A DNA stretch of 64,000 nt from Alphaproteobacteria bacterium (GTDB taxonomy: Bacteria; Myxococcota_A; UBA796; GCA-2862545), in the NCBI GenBank assembly GCA_020632915.1, contig JACKEP010000006.1:232001-296000 (forward strand), read 5' to 3'. A model generated the notes under the pieces. It saw only the letters and a list, made by a program, of their open reading frames with translations. It searched no databases and was not told the origin of the DNA. Both the position numbers and the translations under genes were made by a program. Shown here piece after piece: positions 28,191-38,687 of the stretch; the first letter of the stretch is position 1; every line of letters begins with the position of its first letter.

Positions 28191-28957
28191 CGGGCGCGCG
28201 CGCCGCGATCGTCCGGGAGGTGGCCGTCACCACGCTCGTGGTGCTCGGGATCATCCGGCTGGTGGTGCAGTTCCTGTCGGGGATGTGGTGGGACCTGCCG
28301 ATGGCGGTGGTGCCCATCCTGTTCATGTGGGCGCCGGTGTGGACGCTCCAGCGGCGCGGCATCGACCCGGACCGCTATCCGCTCGCCATCCCCGCGCTCG
28401 GCGACCGGGCCACGTGGTGGCGCGCCGCCCGGCTGGCCGGCACCGCGATCCTGCTGGTGGGTCCGCCGTTCGTGCTGCTCTACCACCTGTGGCAGACGTG
28501 GCTGTTCCCGACGGTGTTGACGTCCCTGTGCGACGCCGGGGTCCACGGCACCTGCGGGCTCGCGCGCACCATGGCGCGCATCCATCCGGCCTGGCGACCG
28601 CCGGCGCTCGACCGGATCGCGCTGCTCGTGGCCTACCACCTGTTCTTCGTCGGCATCCCCGAGGAGATCTTCTACCGGGGCTACGTGCAGAGCCGGCTCG
28701 ACGAGGTGTGGGCGCCGCGGTGGCGGATCGCGGGCGCCACGCTGGGTCCGGGGTGGCTGGTGACCTGCCTCGTCTTCGCGCTCGGCCACTCGCTGGTCGC
28801 GTTCCAGTGGTGGCACTTCGCGATCTTCTTCCCGAGCCTCGTCTTCGGGTGGATGCGCGCCCGCAGCGGGGGCATCCTCGCCGGTGCCTTCTTCCACGCG
28901 TGGTCCAACGTCACCGTGGGCATCCTCGACGTGCTCTACGGCCTGCAGCAGCCCTGA
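28187..28957 (+). CDS. CPBP-family intramembrane glutamic protease
   Basis: Membrane protein of 256 residues with about seven hydrophobic segments. The CPBP (Abi) motifs are complete: Glu159-Glu160-x-x-x-Arg164 in EEIFYRGY, His201 in FALGHSL and His237 in FFHAWSN. This is the Rce1-type active site. CPBP proteases process prenylated proteins in eukaryotes; in myxobacteria some members (myxosortases) process MYXO-CTERM proteins. A MYXO-CTERM-like protein is encoded at 46942, so that role is possible here but not shown. The GTG at 28187 overlaps the NodU-like gene. A GACGGCGCCGTC palindrome follows at 28956. Confidence 0.82.
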   Translation: MTGARAAIVREVAVTTLVVLGIIRLVVQFLSGMWWDLPMAVVPILFMWAPVWTLQRRGIDPDRYPLAIPALGDRATWWRAARLAGTAILLVGPPFVLLYHLWQTWLFPTVLTSLCDAGVHGTCGLARTMARIHPAWRPPALDRIALLVAYHLFFVGIPEEIFYRGYVQSRLDEVWAPRWRIAGATLGPGWLVTCLVFALGHSLVAFQWWHFAIFFPSLVFGWMRARSGGILAGAFFHAWSNVTVGILDVLYGLQQP

Positions 28958-29027
28958 CGGCGCCGTCGTCGCGTCCGATTCTCGCGACGAGGTGGCGATG
29001 GGGTGGCGTGGTCCGGCCCGAAGCGAA

Positions 29028-29033
29028 TACCCT
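29028..29033 (+). promoter_or_regulatory. -10-like element before the AgmX/PglI-type gene
   Basis: AATACCCTGCGCCGCC; the TACCCT box is about 44 bases before the GTG at 29078. No -35 box is evident. Confidence 0.28.
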
Positions 29034-29077
29034 GCGCCGCCGAGGGTCCCGAGACCTCGTACCGACGGAGCGCGCGC

Positions 29078-29929
29078 GTGGCGATCTGCCCCTTCTGTGA
29101 CGGCACCATCGAGGAGTCGCTGGCGTTGCACGGCGGCACCTGCCCGCACTGCTTCGGCCACATCCCCGGTGAGGAGACCGCCACCGACCCCGGGGAGCAC
29201 GTCAAGGCCGAGCTGGCTGCCGCCGACAGGGCGCGGGCCGAGAAGCGTGCGCGCGCCCCGCTGTTCCTCATCGCGCCGGTCGTCCTGATCGCGGTCGGCG
29301 CCGCGGCCTGGAGCCTGTGGCCCTCACCGTCGGCCGACGAGCTCGTGTTCGACGGCGACGAGTTCGCCATCCAGATCGACCTCGCCGAGTACGTCGAGCC
29401 CGAGGTCACCGCGCCCCCCGAGGCCGCCACGCCCACGCCGGCCAAGACGTCCCGGCCGCGCACGCCATCGGGCAGCGCCGCCGGCAGCGAGCGGGTCGTC
29501 GTCGACAACGCCGCGCCGGCCGGCTCGGCGAGCGCAGGGGCTGCCGACGGCATCGCCACCACCGATCTCGGCGGGCCCGAGATGGGCGACGGGCTGTCGT
29601 TCTCCGTCCAGCGCACGGCGGCCGTGCTGGAGTCCCGCGACGACATCCAGAACGCCGTCCGCGACATGTTCGTCGCCCAGCAGCCGCGCCTGACCCACTG
29701 CTACGAGCGCAGCCTGAAGTCCCACGAGGATCTCGCGGGGCGCTGGAAGCTCGCGTTCACCATCCAGACCGACGGCTCCGTCGGCGAGGTGGCCGTCACC
29801 GGCCTCGACATGTCCGAGCAGGGCTTCGAGCAGTGCCTGGTGATGGAGATGTCGCGCTGGCACCTGCAGGGCCGGCTCAAGAAGCCGTGGCCGGTGGCGC
29901 TGCCCGTGTCGTTCAAGGGCAACGGCTGA
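29078..29929 (+). CDS. Zinc-ribbon, single-TM protein with AgmX/PglI C-terminal domain
   Basis: 283 residues. The N-terminus has a zinc ribbon (Cys4/Cys7 and Cys22/Cys25), a membrane helix is at about 59-80, and a Pro/Thr/Ala-rich region follows. The C-terminal 95 residues form the AgmX/PglI-type domain, with the conserved pattern LTHCYERSLKSHEDLAGRWKL, a TDGSVGEV strand pair and a second Cys near EQCLVMEM. Such proteins accompany gliding and secretion machinery in myxobacteria; the exact job of this one is unknown. The GTG at 29078 is chosen because it starts directly before the zinc ribbon. The 3' end overlaps the opposite-strand rimI by 17 bases. Confidence 0.75.
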   Translation: MAICPFCDGTIEESLALHGGTCPHCFGHIPGEETATDPGEHVKAELAAADRARAEKRARAPLFLIAPVVLIAVGAAAWSLWPSPSADELVFDGDEFAIQIDLAEYVEPEVTAPPEAATPTPAKTSRPRTPSGSAAGSERVVVDNAAPAGSASAGAADGIATTDLGGPEMGDGLSFSVQRTAAVLESRDDIQNAVRDMFVAQQPRLTHCYERSLKSHEDLAGRWKLAFTIQTDGSVGEVAVTGLDMSEQGFEQCLVMEMSRWHLQGRLKKPWPVALPVSFKGNG

Positions 29930-30359
29930 GCACGAGCGCGTCGGCGCCGTCCTCGTAGTAGGCGCGCCGCAGGCCGTGTTCGCTCCAGCCCCGCGCGGCG
30001 TACAGCGCACGGGCGGCCGTGTTGTCGACGCGGACCTCCAGCCAGGCCGTCTGCACGGCCATCGCCCGCCAGGTGACGTCGACGGCGTCGAGCAGCGCGT
30101 GGGCGAGGCCGCGCCTGCGGTGGGTGGGCAGCACCGCCAGCGTGAGGATCTCCCCCTGGTCGGCGACGGCGCTGGCCAGCACGTGCCCCACCACGTCACC
30201 GTCCTGCACGGCGACGAAGCCGCGGGTGGTGGGAGCCTCCAGGGTGGACGCCACGCTGGCGCGGGGCCACGGCGCGTGGGCAGCGGCCTGCTCGACGGCG
30301 GCGATGCCGTCGAGATCGTCGGGGGTGGCGGGTCGGAGCAGGGCCGTGCGGTCGGACAT
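29913..30359 (-). CDS. rimI: GNAT acetyltransferase RimI-like
   Basis: 148 residues of the GNAT fold. The acetyl-CoA loop is LPTHRRRGLAHALL, the usual Q/RxxGxG/A pattern, and the C-terminal RVDNTAARALYAARGW block is the classical N-x-x-A-x-x-L-Y signature. RimI acetylates the N-terminus of ribosomal protein S18 in E. coli, and the gene is often found with tsaB and tsaD. Here tsaD lies 1.6 kb away and tsaB at 45081, which supports the name. Only 30 bases separate its start from the divergent selenoprotein candidate. Confidence 0.82.
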   Translation of the reverse strand: MSDRTALLRPATPDDLDGIAAVEQAAAHAPWPRASVASTLEAPTTRGFVAVQDGDVVGHVLASAVADQGEILTLAVLPTHRRRGLAHALLDAVDVTWRAMAVQTAWLEVRVDNTAARALYAARGWSEHGLRRAYYEDGADALVLSRCP

Positions 30360-30389
30360 GGGCGCGTTACCCGGGGGCCGGGAGGTCCC

Positions 30390-31955
30390 ATGCGTATCTC
30401 GTGGACCCGCGTTCTCCTCGCCGCCGGCGCCGCCGGGTGCTGGTCGTCCGACACGACGGCCCCCGGCACCGACGACGTCGCCTCCAGCGACACCCTGATC
30501 ATCGCCCACAGCGCGCGGATGGAGGGCGAGCTCGAGCCCTGTGGTTGACCCAAGCACCCTCTGGGCGGTCTGTCCAGGCGCAACAAGGTCATCGAGAACG
30601 CACGCGCGCAGGGCCCGGTCATCGTGGTCGATGCCGGAGGCTCGCTCTCCAAGGGAGGGAACATGGCGCCGGACGAGGCGGCGCAGGCACGGGAGCGCCT
30701 GGACACCGTGGCCGCGGCGATCGCGGTCGGGGGCATCGACGCCATGACGCTGGCGGCCTCCGACTGGGCGATGTCGCCGCCGCGGCTCGCAGCGCTCGCC
30801 CAGCGCCACGAGCTGCCGATCCTCGCCGCCAACCTCGTGTGCGACGGCCGCGCGCCCTATCCGGCGAGCACGGTGGTCACCCGTGGCGGCCACACCGTCG
30901 GCATCGTCGGCGTCACCGACGGGCCGGTGTCGGGCTGTGAGGTCGGCGACCCGGCCGCGTCGCTCCAGGCTGCGATCGGGGCGCTCCCCCCGGTCGACGC
31001 CGTGATCGCGCTGGTGCCGCTGCCCGAGCGCCAGCTGTCCCGCGTGCTGTCCGAGGTGCAGGGCATCACCGTCGCCTTCGACGCCACCGGCACGCGCCAG
31101 GGCGACATCGCCGATCGCATCGGCAACACCTGGGTGGTCGGCTCGGGCATGAAGGGCGCCACCCTCGGCACGACCACGCTGGCCTTCCGTGAGCCGGGCG
31201 GCGCCTGGGCGCCCGAGGGCTACGAACTGCACCTCACCCAGGAGCTGGAGCGCGCGCGTCGGCGGGTCGACGTCATCACCGAGCGGCTCGAGAACGACCG
31301 CGCCGCGGGCAAGGACGTGTCGCGCAACGAGAAGCTCCTCGCCAGCTCCCGCACCGAGCTGGCCGACCTGGAGGCCGCGGTGGCGAAGCCGGCCCACGGG
31401 GGCAACCTGATCACCACCGCGCACATCAAGCTCGACGACACGGTGGGGGAGCACGCGGCCACGCAGGCCATCGTCGGTGGCACGCTCACCAAGGAGCAGG
31501 CCGCAGCCCCCGCCGTCACCCAGAAGGTGCCCCACAAGACGCTCGGCGGTGGCACGCCCTACGCCGGGTCCGACCGCTGCAAGGTCTGCCACGTCGACAT
31601 CGGTGCCCAGTGGGAGGGCACGGCCCACGCCCGCGCCTGGCAGACGCTCGTCGACGACGACCACGCCGCCGACGTGGCCTGCTTCAGCTGTCACAGCACC
31701 GGCGCCGGCCAGCCCGGCGGTCCGCAGAACCCGGCCCAGGTCCGGGGCCTTCGCGACGTGCAGTGCGAGGCGTGCCACGGCCCGGGGCTCACCCACGTCG
31801 CCCGCCCCAAGGACAGCCCTCTGCCGGTCCCCAAGCCCGACCAGGCGGCGTGCTCGGGCTGCCACGAGAGCGAGCGGGCGATGGGCCGCTTCGACTACGC
31901 CACCTACCTGCCGCAGGTGATGCACAAGGCCACGGGCACCCGGGACATCCCGTGA
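30390..31955 (+). CDS. Tetrahaem c-type cytochrome lipoprotein with in-frame TGA (candidate selenoprotein)
   Basis: The ATG at 30390, behind GGGAGG, opens a frame of 521 codons if the TGA at 30546-30548 (codon 53) is read as selenocysteine. Residues 1-17 are a lipoprotein signal (AAGAAGC, lipid Cys17). Residues 49-64 read ELEPCG-U-PKHPLGGLS, where relatives have PCGC followed by GGL-RR; the TGA replaces the second Cys. A metallophosphatase/5'-nucleotidase-like region follows (about 75-280), then a coiled-coil-like segment (about 285-340). Four CxxCH haem sites are at C397, C431, C459 and C488. The stop overlaps tsaD by 4 bases. Alternatives are a recent nonsense mutation or a base error (TGC to TGA), but the SECIS-like hairpin at 30560-30578 and the intact frame argue for recoding. 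TGA is the normal stop elsewhere. Confidence 0.78.
30546..30578 (+). promoter_or_regulatory. Candidate bacterial SECIS element with UGA
   Basis: The TGA at 30546-30548 is followed by 18 bases, then loop GGTCT at 30567-30571. The stem pairs 30561-30566 (CTGGGC) with 30572-30577 (GTCCAG): six pairs including one G-U, and a further T-G pair at 30560/30578. Bacterial SECIS elements need a stem-loop about 16-37 nt after the UGA with a G at the start of a small loop. The E. coli fdhF element, as I recall it, has AGGUCU at essentially the same distance. SelB binding is inferred, not shown. Confidence 0.75.
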
Positions 31956-32914
31956 TCGTGCTCGGGCTGGAGACGTCGTGCGACGAGACCGCCGCGGCCC
32001 TCGTGGGGCCGGACGGCGAGCTCGCCGACGTCACCCACAGCCAGGAGGTGCACGCCCGCTTCGGTGGGGTGGTGCCCGAGCTGGCGGCGCGTGCCCACGT
32101 GGAGAAGGTCGGCGCGGTGGTCGCGGCCGCGCTCGACCGGGCCGGCGTCACGCGTCCGGACGCTGTCGCCGCCACCGCGGGGCCCGGCCTCATCGGTGCC
32201 GTGCTCGTCGGCCTGAACTACGGCAAGGCGCTCGCGGCCGGGTGGGACGTGCCGTTCCTCGGCGTGAACCACCTCGAGGGCCACCTGCTCTCGCCGCTGC
32301 TCGAAGCGCGCGCGCCCGCGTGGCCGTTCCTCGCCCTGGTGGTCAGCGGCGGCCACACCACGCTGTACCTGTGTGCCGGCCTCGGTCGCTACACGGTGCT
32401 CGGACAGACCGTCGACGACGCGGCGGGCGAGGCGTTCGACAAGGTCGCGCGCATGCTCGGCCTCGGCTACCCGGGCGGGCCGCTGGTCGATCGCCTGGCG
32501 GCGGAGGGGGATCCGATGGCCGTCGCCCTGCCGCGTCCGCTCCCGGGCGACCTCGACTGGTCGTTCTCCGGGCTCAAGACGGCGGTGCGTCAGCACCTGC
32601 TGTCCACCCCGCGCCCCTCCGACGCCGACGTGTGCGCCTCGTTCCAGGCGGCGGTCGTCGACTGCCTGCTGCAGCGGGCCCTGGCGGCGGCGCGGCGCAC
32701 GGGCGTCCATCGCATCGCGCTGGGCGGTGGCGTGGCGGCCAACAGCGGCGTGCGCGCGGCCTTCGCGGCGTCGGGCCTCGACGTCTACCTGCCGCCCCGC
32801 CACCGATGCACCGACAACGCCGCGATGATCGCCCACGCCGGGCGCCTGCACCTGCTCGCCGGCGCGCGGGACGCGCTGTCGCTGCGCGCGCGCCCGGTGT
32901 GGTCCGTCGCATGA
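31952..32914 (+). CDS. tsaD: tRNA N6-threonylcarbamoyladenosine synthase subunit TsaD
   Basis: Transfers the threonylcarbamoyl group to A37 of ANN-decoding tRNAs, with TsaB and TsaE. The 320 residues begin VLGLETSCDET; metal ligands are His107 and His111 in HLEGH; VSGGHT, DDAAGEAFDK and GGGVAAN complete the Kae1 signature. The length is slightly shorter than E. coli TsaD (337). The GTG at 31952 overlaps the stop of the haem lipoprotein gene, so its translation may depend on read-through of the upstream TGA. rsmA overlaps its 3' end. Confidence 0.96.
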   Translation: MIVLGLETSCDETAAALVGPDGELADVTHSQEVHARFGGVVPELAARAHVEKVGAVVAAALDRAGVTRPDAVAATAGPGLIGAVLVGLNYGKALAAGWDVPFLGVNHLEGHLLSPLLEARAPAWPFLALVVSGGHTTLYLCAGLGRYTVLGQTVDDAAGEAFDKVARMLGLGYPGGPLVDRLAAEGDPMAVALPRPLPGDLDWSFSGLKTAVRQHLLSTPRPSDADVCASFQAAVVDCLLQRALAAARRTGVHRIALGGGVAANSGVRAAFAASGLDVYLPPRHRCTDNAAMIAHAGRLHLLAGARDALSLRARPVWSVA

Positions 32915-33753
32915 GCGATCCCGTCGAGCCCCCGGATCCGTCCGACCCGCGGCGCATCCTCAAGGACCTGGAGCAGCGGGCCCGCAAGCGGTTCGGCCAG
33001 CACTTCCTGGCGCGCGCGTCGATCGTCGAGCGGATGGTCCGCGCGGCCCAGGTGGCGCCGGGCGACCGCGTGCTCGAGATCGGTCCGGGGCTGGGCATCC
33101 TCACCCAGGCGTTGCTCCACGCGGGCGCCGACCTGACGGCCGTGGAGGTCGACGACGACCTCGCCGCGCGCGTCGTCGAGGTCTACCCGGCGGTCCGCCT
33201 CGTCCATGGCGACGCCACCCGGCAGGACTGGGCGGCGGTGTGCCCCGGCGCCGGCTGGAAGGTGGTCGCCAACCTGCCCTACAACGTCGGCACCGGGCTG
33301 GTGATGGATCTGGCGCGACAGCCGGAGCGCTTCACCCGGCTGGTGGTGATGCTGCAGGCCGAGGTGGTCGAGCGGATGGTGGCCCCGCCCGGCAACAAGA
33401 CCTACGGCGCGCTGACGGTCGAGCTGCGGGCGCGCGGCGTCGCGCGGGCGATCATCGGCGTGCCGCGCGAGGCGTTCGTGCCGCCGCCGAAGGTCCGCTC
33501 GCTGGTGGTCCAGGTCGACCTGTACGACGCGCCGCGGGTGGGGAAGGGGACGCCCGCCCACTTCGACCGCGTGGTCAAGGCCGCCTTCTCCCAGCGCCGC
33601 AAGACGGTCCGCAACGCGCTGTCGGCCCTGTTCGGCGGCGACCGGAGCGAGCGCGCGCTCGCCGAGGCCGGCATCGACCCCCAGCTGCGGGCCGAGGCGC
33701 TGCCGCAGGACGCCTTCGTCGCGTTAAGCGACGCCCTCGTGCCGCCGAACTGA
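32911..33753 (+). CDS. rsmA: 16S rRNA dimethyladenosine transferase RsmA/KsgA
   Basis: Dimethylates A1518 and A1519 of 16S rRNA late in 30S assembly. The 280 residues carry FGQHFL, the SAM motif VLEIGPGLGILTQAL (about 48-62), the acidic VEVDDDL and the catalytic NLPYNV, all standard. SQRRKTVRNAL marks the C-terminal domain. The ATG at 32911 overlaps the tsaD stop (ATGA). The tsaD-rsmA pairing joins two rRNA/tRNA modification genes. Confidence 0.95.
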   Translation: MSDPVEPPDPSDPRRILKDLEQRARKRFGQHFLARASIVERMVRAAQVAPGDRVLEIGPGLGILTQALLHAGADLTAVEVDDDLAARVVEVYPAVRLVHGDATRQDWAAVCPGAGWKVVANLPYNVGTGLVMDLARQPERFTRLVVMLQAEVVERMVAPPGNKTYGALTVELRARGVARAIIGVPREAFVPPPKVRSLVVQVDLYDAPRVGKGTPAHFDRVVKAAFSQRRKTVRNALSALFGGDRSERALAEAGIDPQLRAEALPQDAFVALSDALVPPN

Positions 33754-33814
33754 CGGCGAGGTCGTCCCGACCCGTGTGGCGGGGTACGTCGGCCCTCCCC
33801 ACCGCGGAGCCTGG

Positions 33815-34570
33815 ATGCGCATCGAGGTCACCGGCATCACCGACGTCGGGCTCAAGCGCGACCGCAACGAGGACGCCTTCCTCATCAACGAGGAGCTGAA
33901 CCTGTTCGTGGTCGCCGACGGCATGGGGGGCCACGCCGGCGGTCAGCACGCCTCCTCGATCGCGGTGAACACGGTGGAGGAGATCGTCGACGAGATGATC
34001 CTGCCGTCGGCGTGGGACGGCACGCAGGACCCGGTCGAGCGCATCCGCGCGGGCCTCGACGGCGCCGTGCGCCTCGCGGGCCGCCGCATCCACCAGTGGG
34101 CCCAGGCCCACCCCGAGTTCCGCGGCATGGGCACCACCGTGGTCACCGTGATGCTGCAGGACCAGAACGCCTACATCGCCCACGTCGGCGACAGCCGCGT
34201 CTACCTGGTGCGCGACGGCGCCATCGAGCAGGTCACCGAAGACCACAGCTTCGTGGCCCAGTCGCTGCGCGAGGGGCTGATCACCGAGGAAGAGGCCCGC
34301 ACGCACCGGATGCGCAACGTCATCACGCGCGCGCTCGGCTTCAACGAGGACGTGGAGGTCGACGTGCAGGTGCGCGCCCTGCGGCGCGGCGACCGCTACC
34401 TGCTCTGCTCCGACGGCCTGTCGGGCCGCGTGGAGCCGCAGGAGATGGTGGCGGCGCTGCGGCGCTTCGACGCCGTCGAGGCCGCCCGTCAGCTCGTCGG
34501 CCTGGCCTGCGCCCGCGGGGGTGACGACAACATCACCGTGGTGTTGCTGCACATCGAGGACCTCGCGTGA
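33815..34570 (+). CDS. PP2C-family serine/threonine protein phosphatase
   Basis: 251 residues of the Stp/PrpC type. Metal-binding motifs are visible in order: RDRNEDAF (about 12-19), VVADGMGGHAGG, GMGTTVVTVM, AHVGDSRVYL, the SDGLSG block and the terminal GGDDNITVVLL. It probably reverses phosphorylation by Hanks-type kinases, which are common in myxobacteria, though none is encoded here. The ATG at 33815 is preferred over the GTG at 33776 because it starts directly at the conserved fold. The stop overlaps the M23 gene (GTGA). Confidence 0.92.
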   Translation: MRIEVTGITDVGLKRDRNEDAFLINEELNLFVVADGMGGHAGGQHASSIAVNTVEEIVDEMILPSAWDGTQDPVERIRAGLDGAVRLAGRRIHQWAQAHPEFRGMGTTVVTVMLQDQNAYIAHVGDSRVYLVRDGAIEQVTEDHSFVAQSLREGLITEEEARTHRMRNVITRALGFNEDVEVDVQVRALRRGDRYLLCSDGLSGRVEPQEMVAALRRFDAVEAARQLVGLACARGGDDNITVVLLHIEDLA

Positions 34571-35595
34571 TCCCGCCGGCGCGGGATCCGCGGATGGACC
34601 GTGAGGCCGGCTCGGCCCCGCGGGCCGGCCGCACCGTGGTGGTGGTGCCCGACGACGGCGGTCCCGTCATGGTCGCCGAGGCCGTGCCGCCGTCGGCCGG
34701 CGCGCGCACGCCGCTGTGGCTGGTGCTGGTGGTCGTGGCCCTGGTGGGCGCGCTGGGCCTCACGCTGCCGCGGGCCACCGCCTACGGCACGCTGATGGAG
34801 CAGAACCTCGAGCTCAAGGAGCAGATGCTCCAGGTCGAGCACCGCATGGGCGAGGCCGACCGCATCATGGAGCGCCTGCGCCTGTACGACGCCCAGCTCC
34901 GCTCCCTCACCGAGGCCCAGGGCGACAACGGTCCGCTGCCGCCGCTCGACGCGATGTCGAACGCCAGCGTCCTCGAGTACTACCAGGACCTCGAGGAGGA
35001 CGTCCGCGAGAATGGCGCCACGATCGTGCCGTCCGACGCGCTGCTCCCCGACGGTCCGCTGCCGCCGACGGCGCTGCAACCCGCCGACGCGTGGGCTGGC
35101 GACATCGCCGAGCGGGTGGCCGACTTCGTCGACCTGTTCGAGATGTCCGAGGCCGATCTGGCCGCCCTGATGGCCGATCTGGAGACGCTGCGCGCGATCC
35201 ACCAGGCGCTGCCGTCGGTGTGGCCGGCCGAAGGCGTGCTCACGTCGGGCTTCGGCTGGCGTCGCGATCCGCTCCGCCGCTACACGAAGTTCCACTCCGG
35301 GCTCGACATCGCCAACGGCGTGGGCACCTCGGTCTACGCCGTCGCCGACGGCACCGTCGTCCGGTCCGAGTGGCAGTCCGGCTACGGCAACGTCATCGAG
35401 ATCGACCACGGCTTCGGCATCCAGACCCGCTACGCCCACCTGTCGCGTCGGCGGGTCAGCACGGGTGACCGCGTCGAACGCGGGGATTACATCGCCGCCA
35501 TGGGCAGCACCGGCCGCAGCACGGGGCCGCACCTGCACTTCGAGCTGCGCATCGACGGCAGCGCGCACGACCCCCTCAAGTACCTGCCGCGCTGA
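34567..35595 (+). CDS. M23-family metallopeptidase (LytM domain), membrane-anchored
   Basis: 342 residues. An N-terminal cytoplasmic stretch precedes one membrane helix at about 52-73, followed by a coiled-coil region (about 77-115) and a linker. The C-terminal LytM domain carries the zinc ligands His243 and Asp247 (HSGLD) and the HLH pair His322/His324 in GPHLHFEL, so it looks catalytically complete, unlike EnvC/NlpD-type activators. It likely cleaves peptidoglycan cross-bridges. The GTG at 34567 overlaps the phosphatase stop; an in-frame ATG at 34594 is an alternative start. Confidence 0.88.
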   Translation: MIPPARDPRMDREAGSAPRAGRTVVVVPDDGGPVMVAEAVPPSAGARTPLWLVLVVVALVGALGLTLPRATAYGTLMEQNLELKEQMLQVEHRMGEADRIMERLRLYDAQLRSLTEAQGDNGPLPPLDAMSNASVLEYYQDLEEDVRENGATIVPSDALLPDGPLPPTALQPADAWAGDIAERVADFVDLFEMSEADLAALMADLETLRAIHQALPSVWPAEGVLTSGFGWRRDPLRRYTKFHSGLDIANGVGTSVYAVADGTVVRSEWQSGYGNVIEIDHGFGIQTRYAHLSRRRVSTGDRVERGDYIAAMGSTGRSTGPHLHFELRIDGSAHDPLKYLPR

Positions 35596-35673
35596 CGGCG
35601 GTTGCCGTCGCCCCCCTCCGTGCACATGTTCGGCCGCGACCGTCGTCAGGTCGCCGCCAGGAGATCCGGTCCC

Positions 35674-38481
<2,808 letters not shown>

Positions 38482-38566
38482 CGAGCGCGTGCCCTCCTTG
38501 ATCGTGGGGGGCAGGTGCGATAGGCGCCGATGCCCGTCGTCGATGGTCGACGTCGGGCCACGCTCA

Positions 38567-38631
38567 CGCCGGATCCCGGATCACGCTCCCCGGTGCCTGC
38601 CCACGCGGCGGGTCGGAGCGGATCCCCGGCG
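38567..38631 (+). promoter_or_regulatory. Structured leader upstream of rpsB
   Basis: Nested inverted repeats lie in the 206-base gap before rpsB. An outer arm at 38567-38576 (CGCCGGATCC) faces 38620-38631, with a two-base bulge. An inner arm CGCTCC at 38584-38589 pairs with GGAGCG at 38615-38620. The position suggests an S2-type autoregulatory leader, but it does not match any leader consensus I can recall. Confidence 0.35.
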
Positions 38632-38687
38632 GACGAACAACCAAACCGCCCGTCATGGGCTGGGCGCTCCGCGCCCGAAGGACCCCG

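Noticed and set aside
30546..30548. TGA as a simple nonsense mutation making the haem lipoprotein a pseudogene
   Set aside because: The frame is otherwise intact over 468 codons, the stop replaces a family Cys exactly, and a SECIS-like hairpin sits at the expected distance. It is kept as the main alternative, not as the preferred reading.
30546..30548. TGA read as Trp under a variant genetic code
   Set aside because: Most genes in the window end in TGA at the expected family length, so TGA is a normal stop here, and Trp is not expected at this site.
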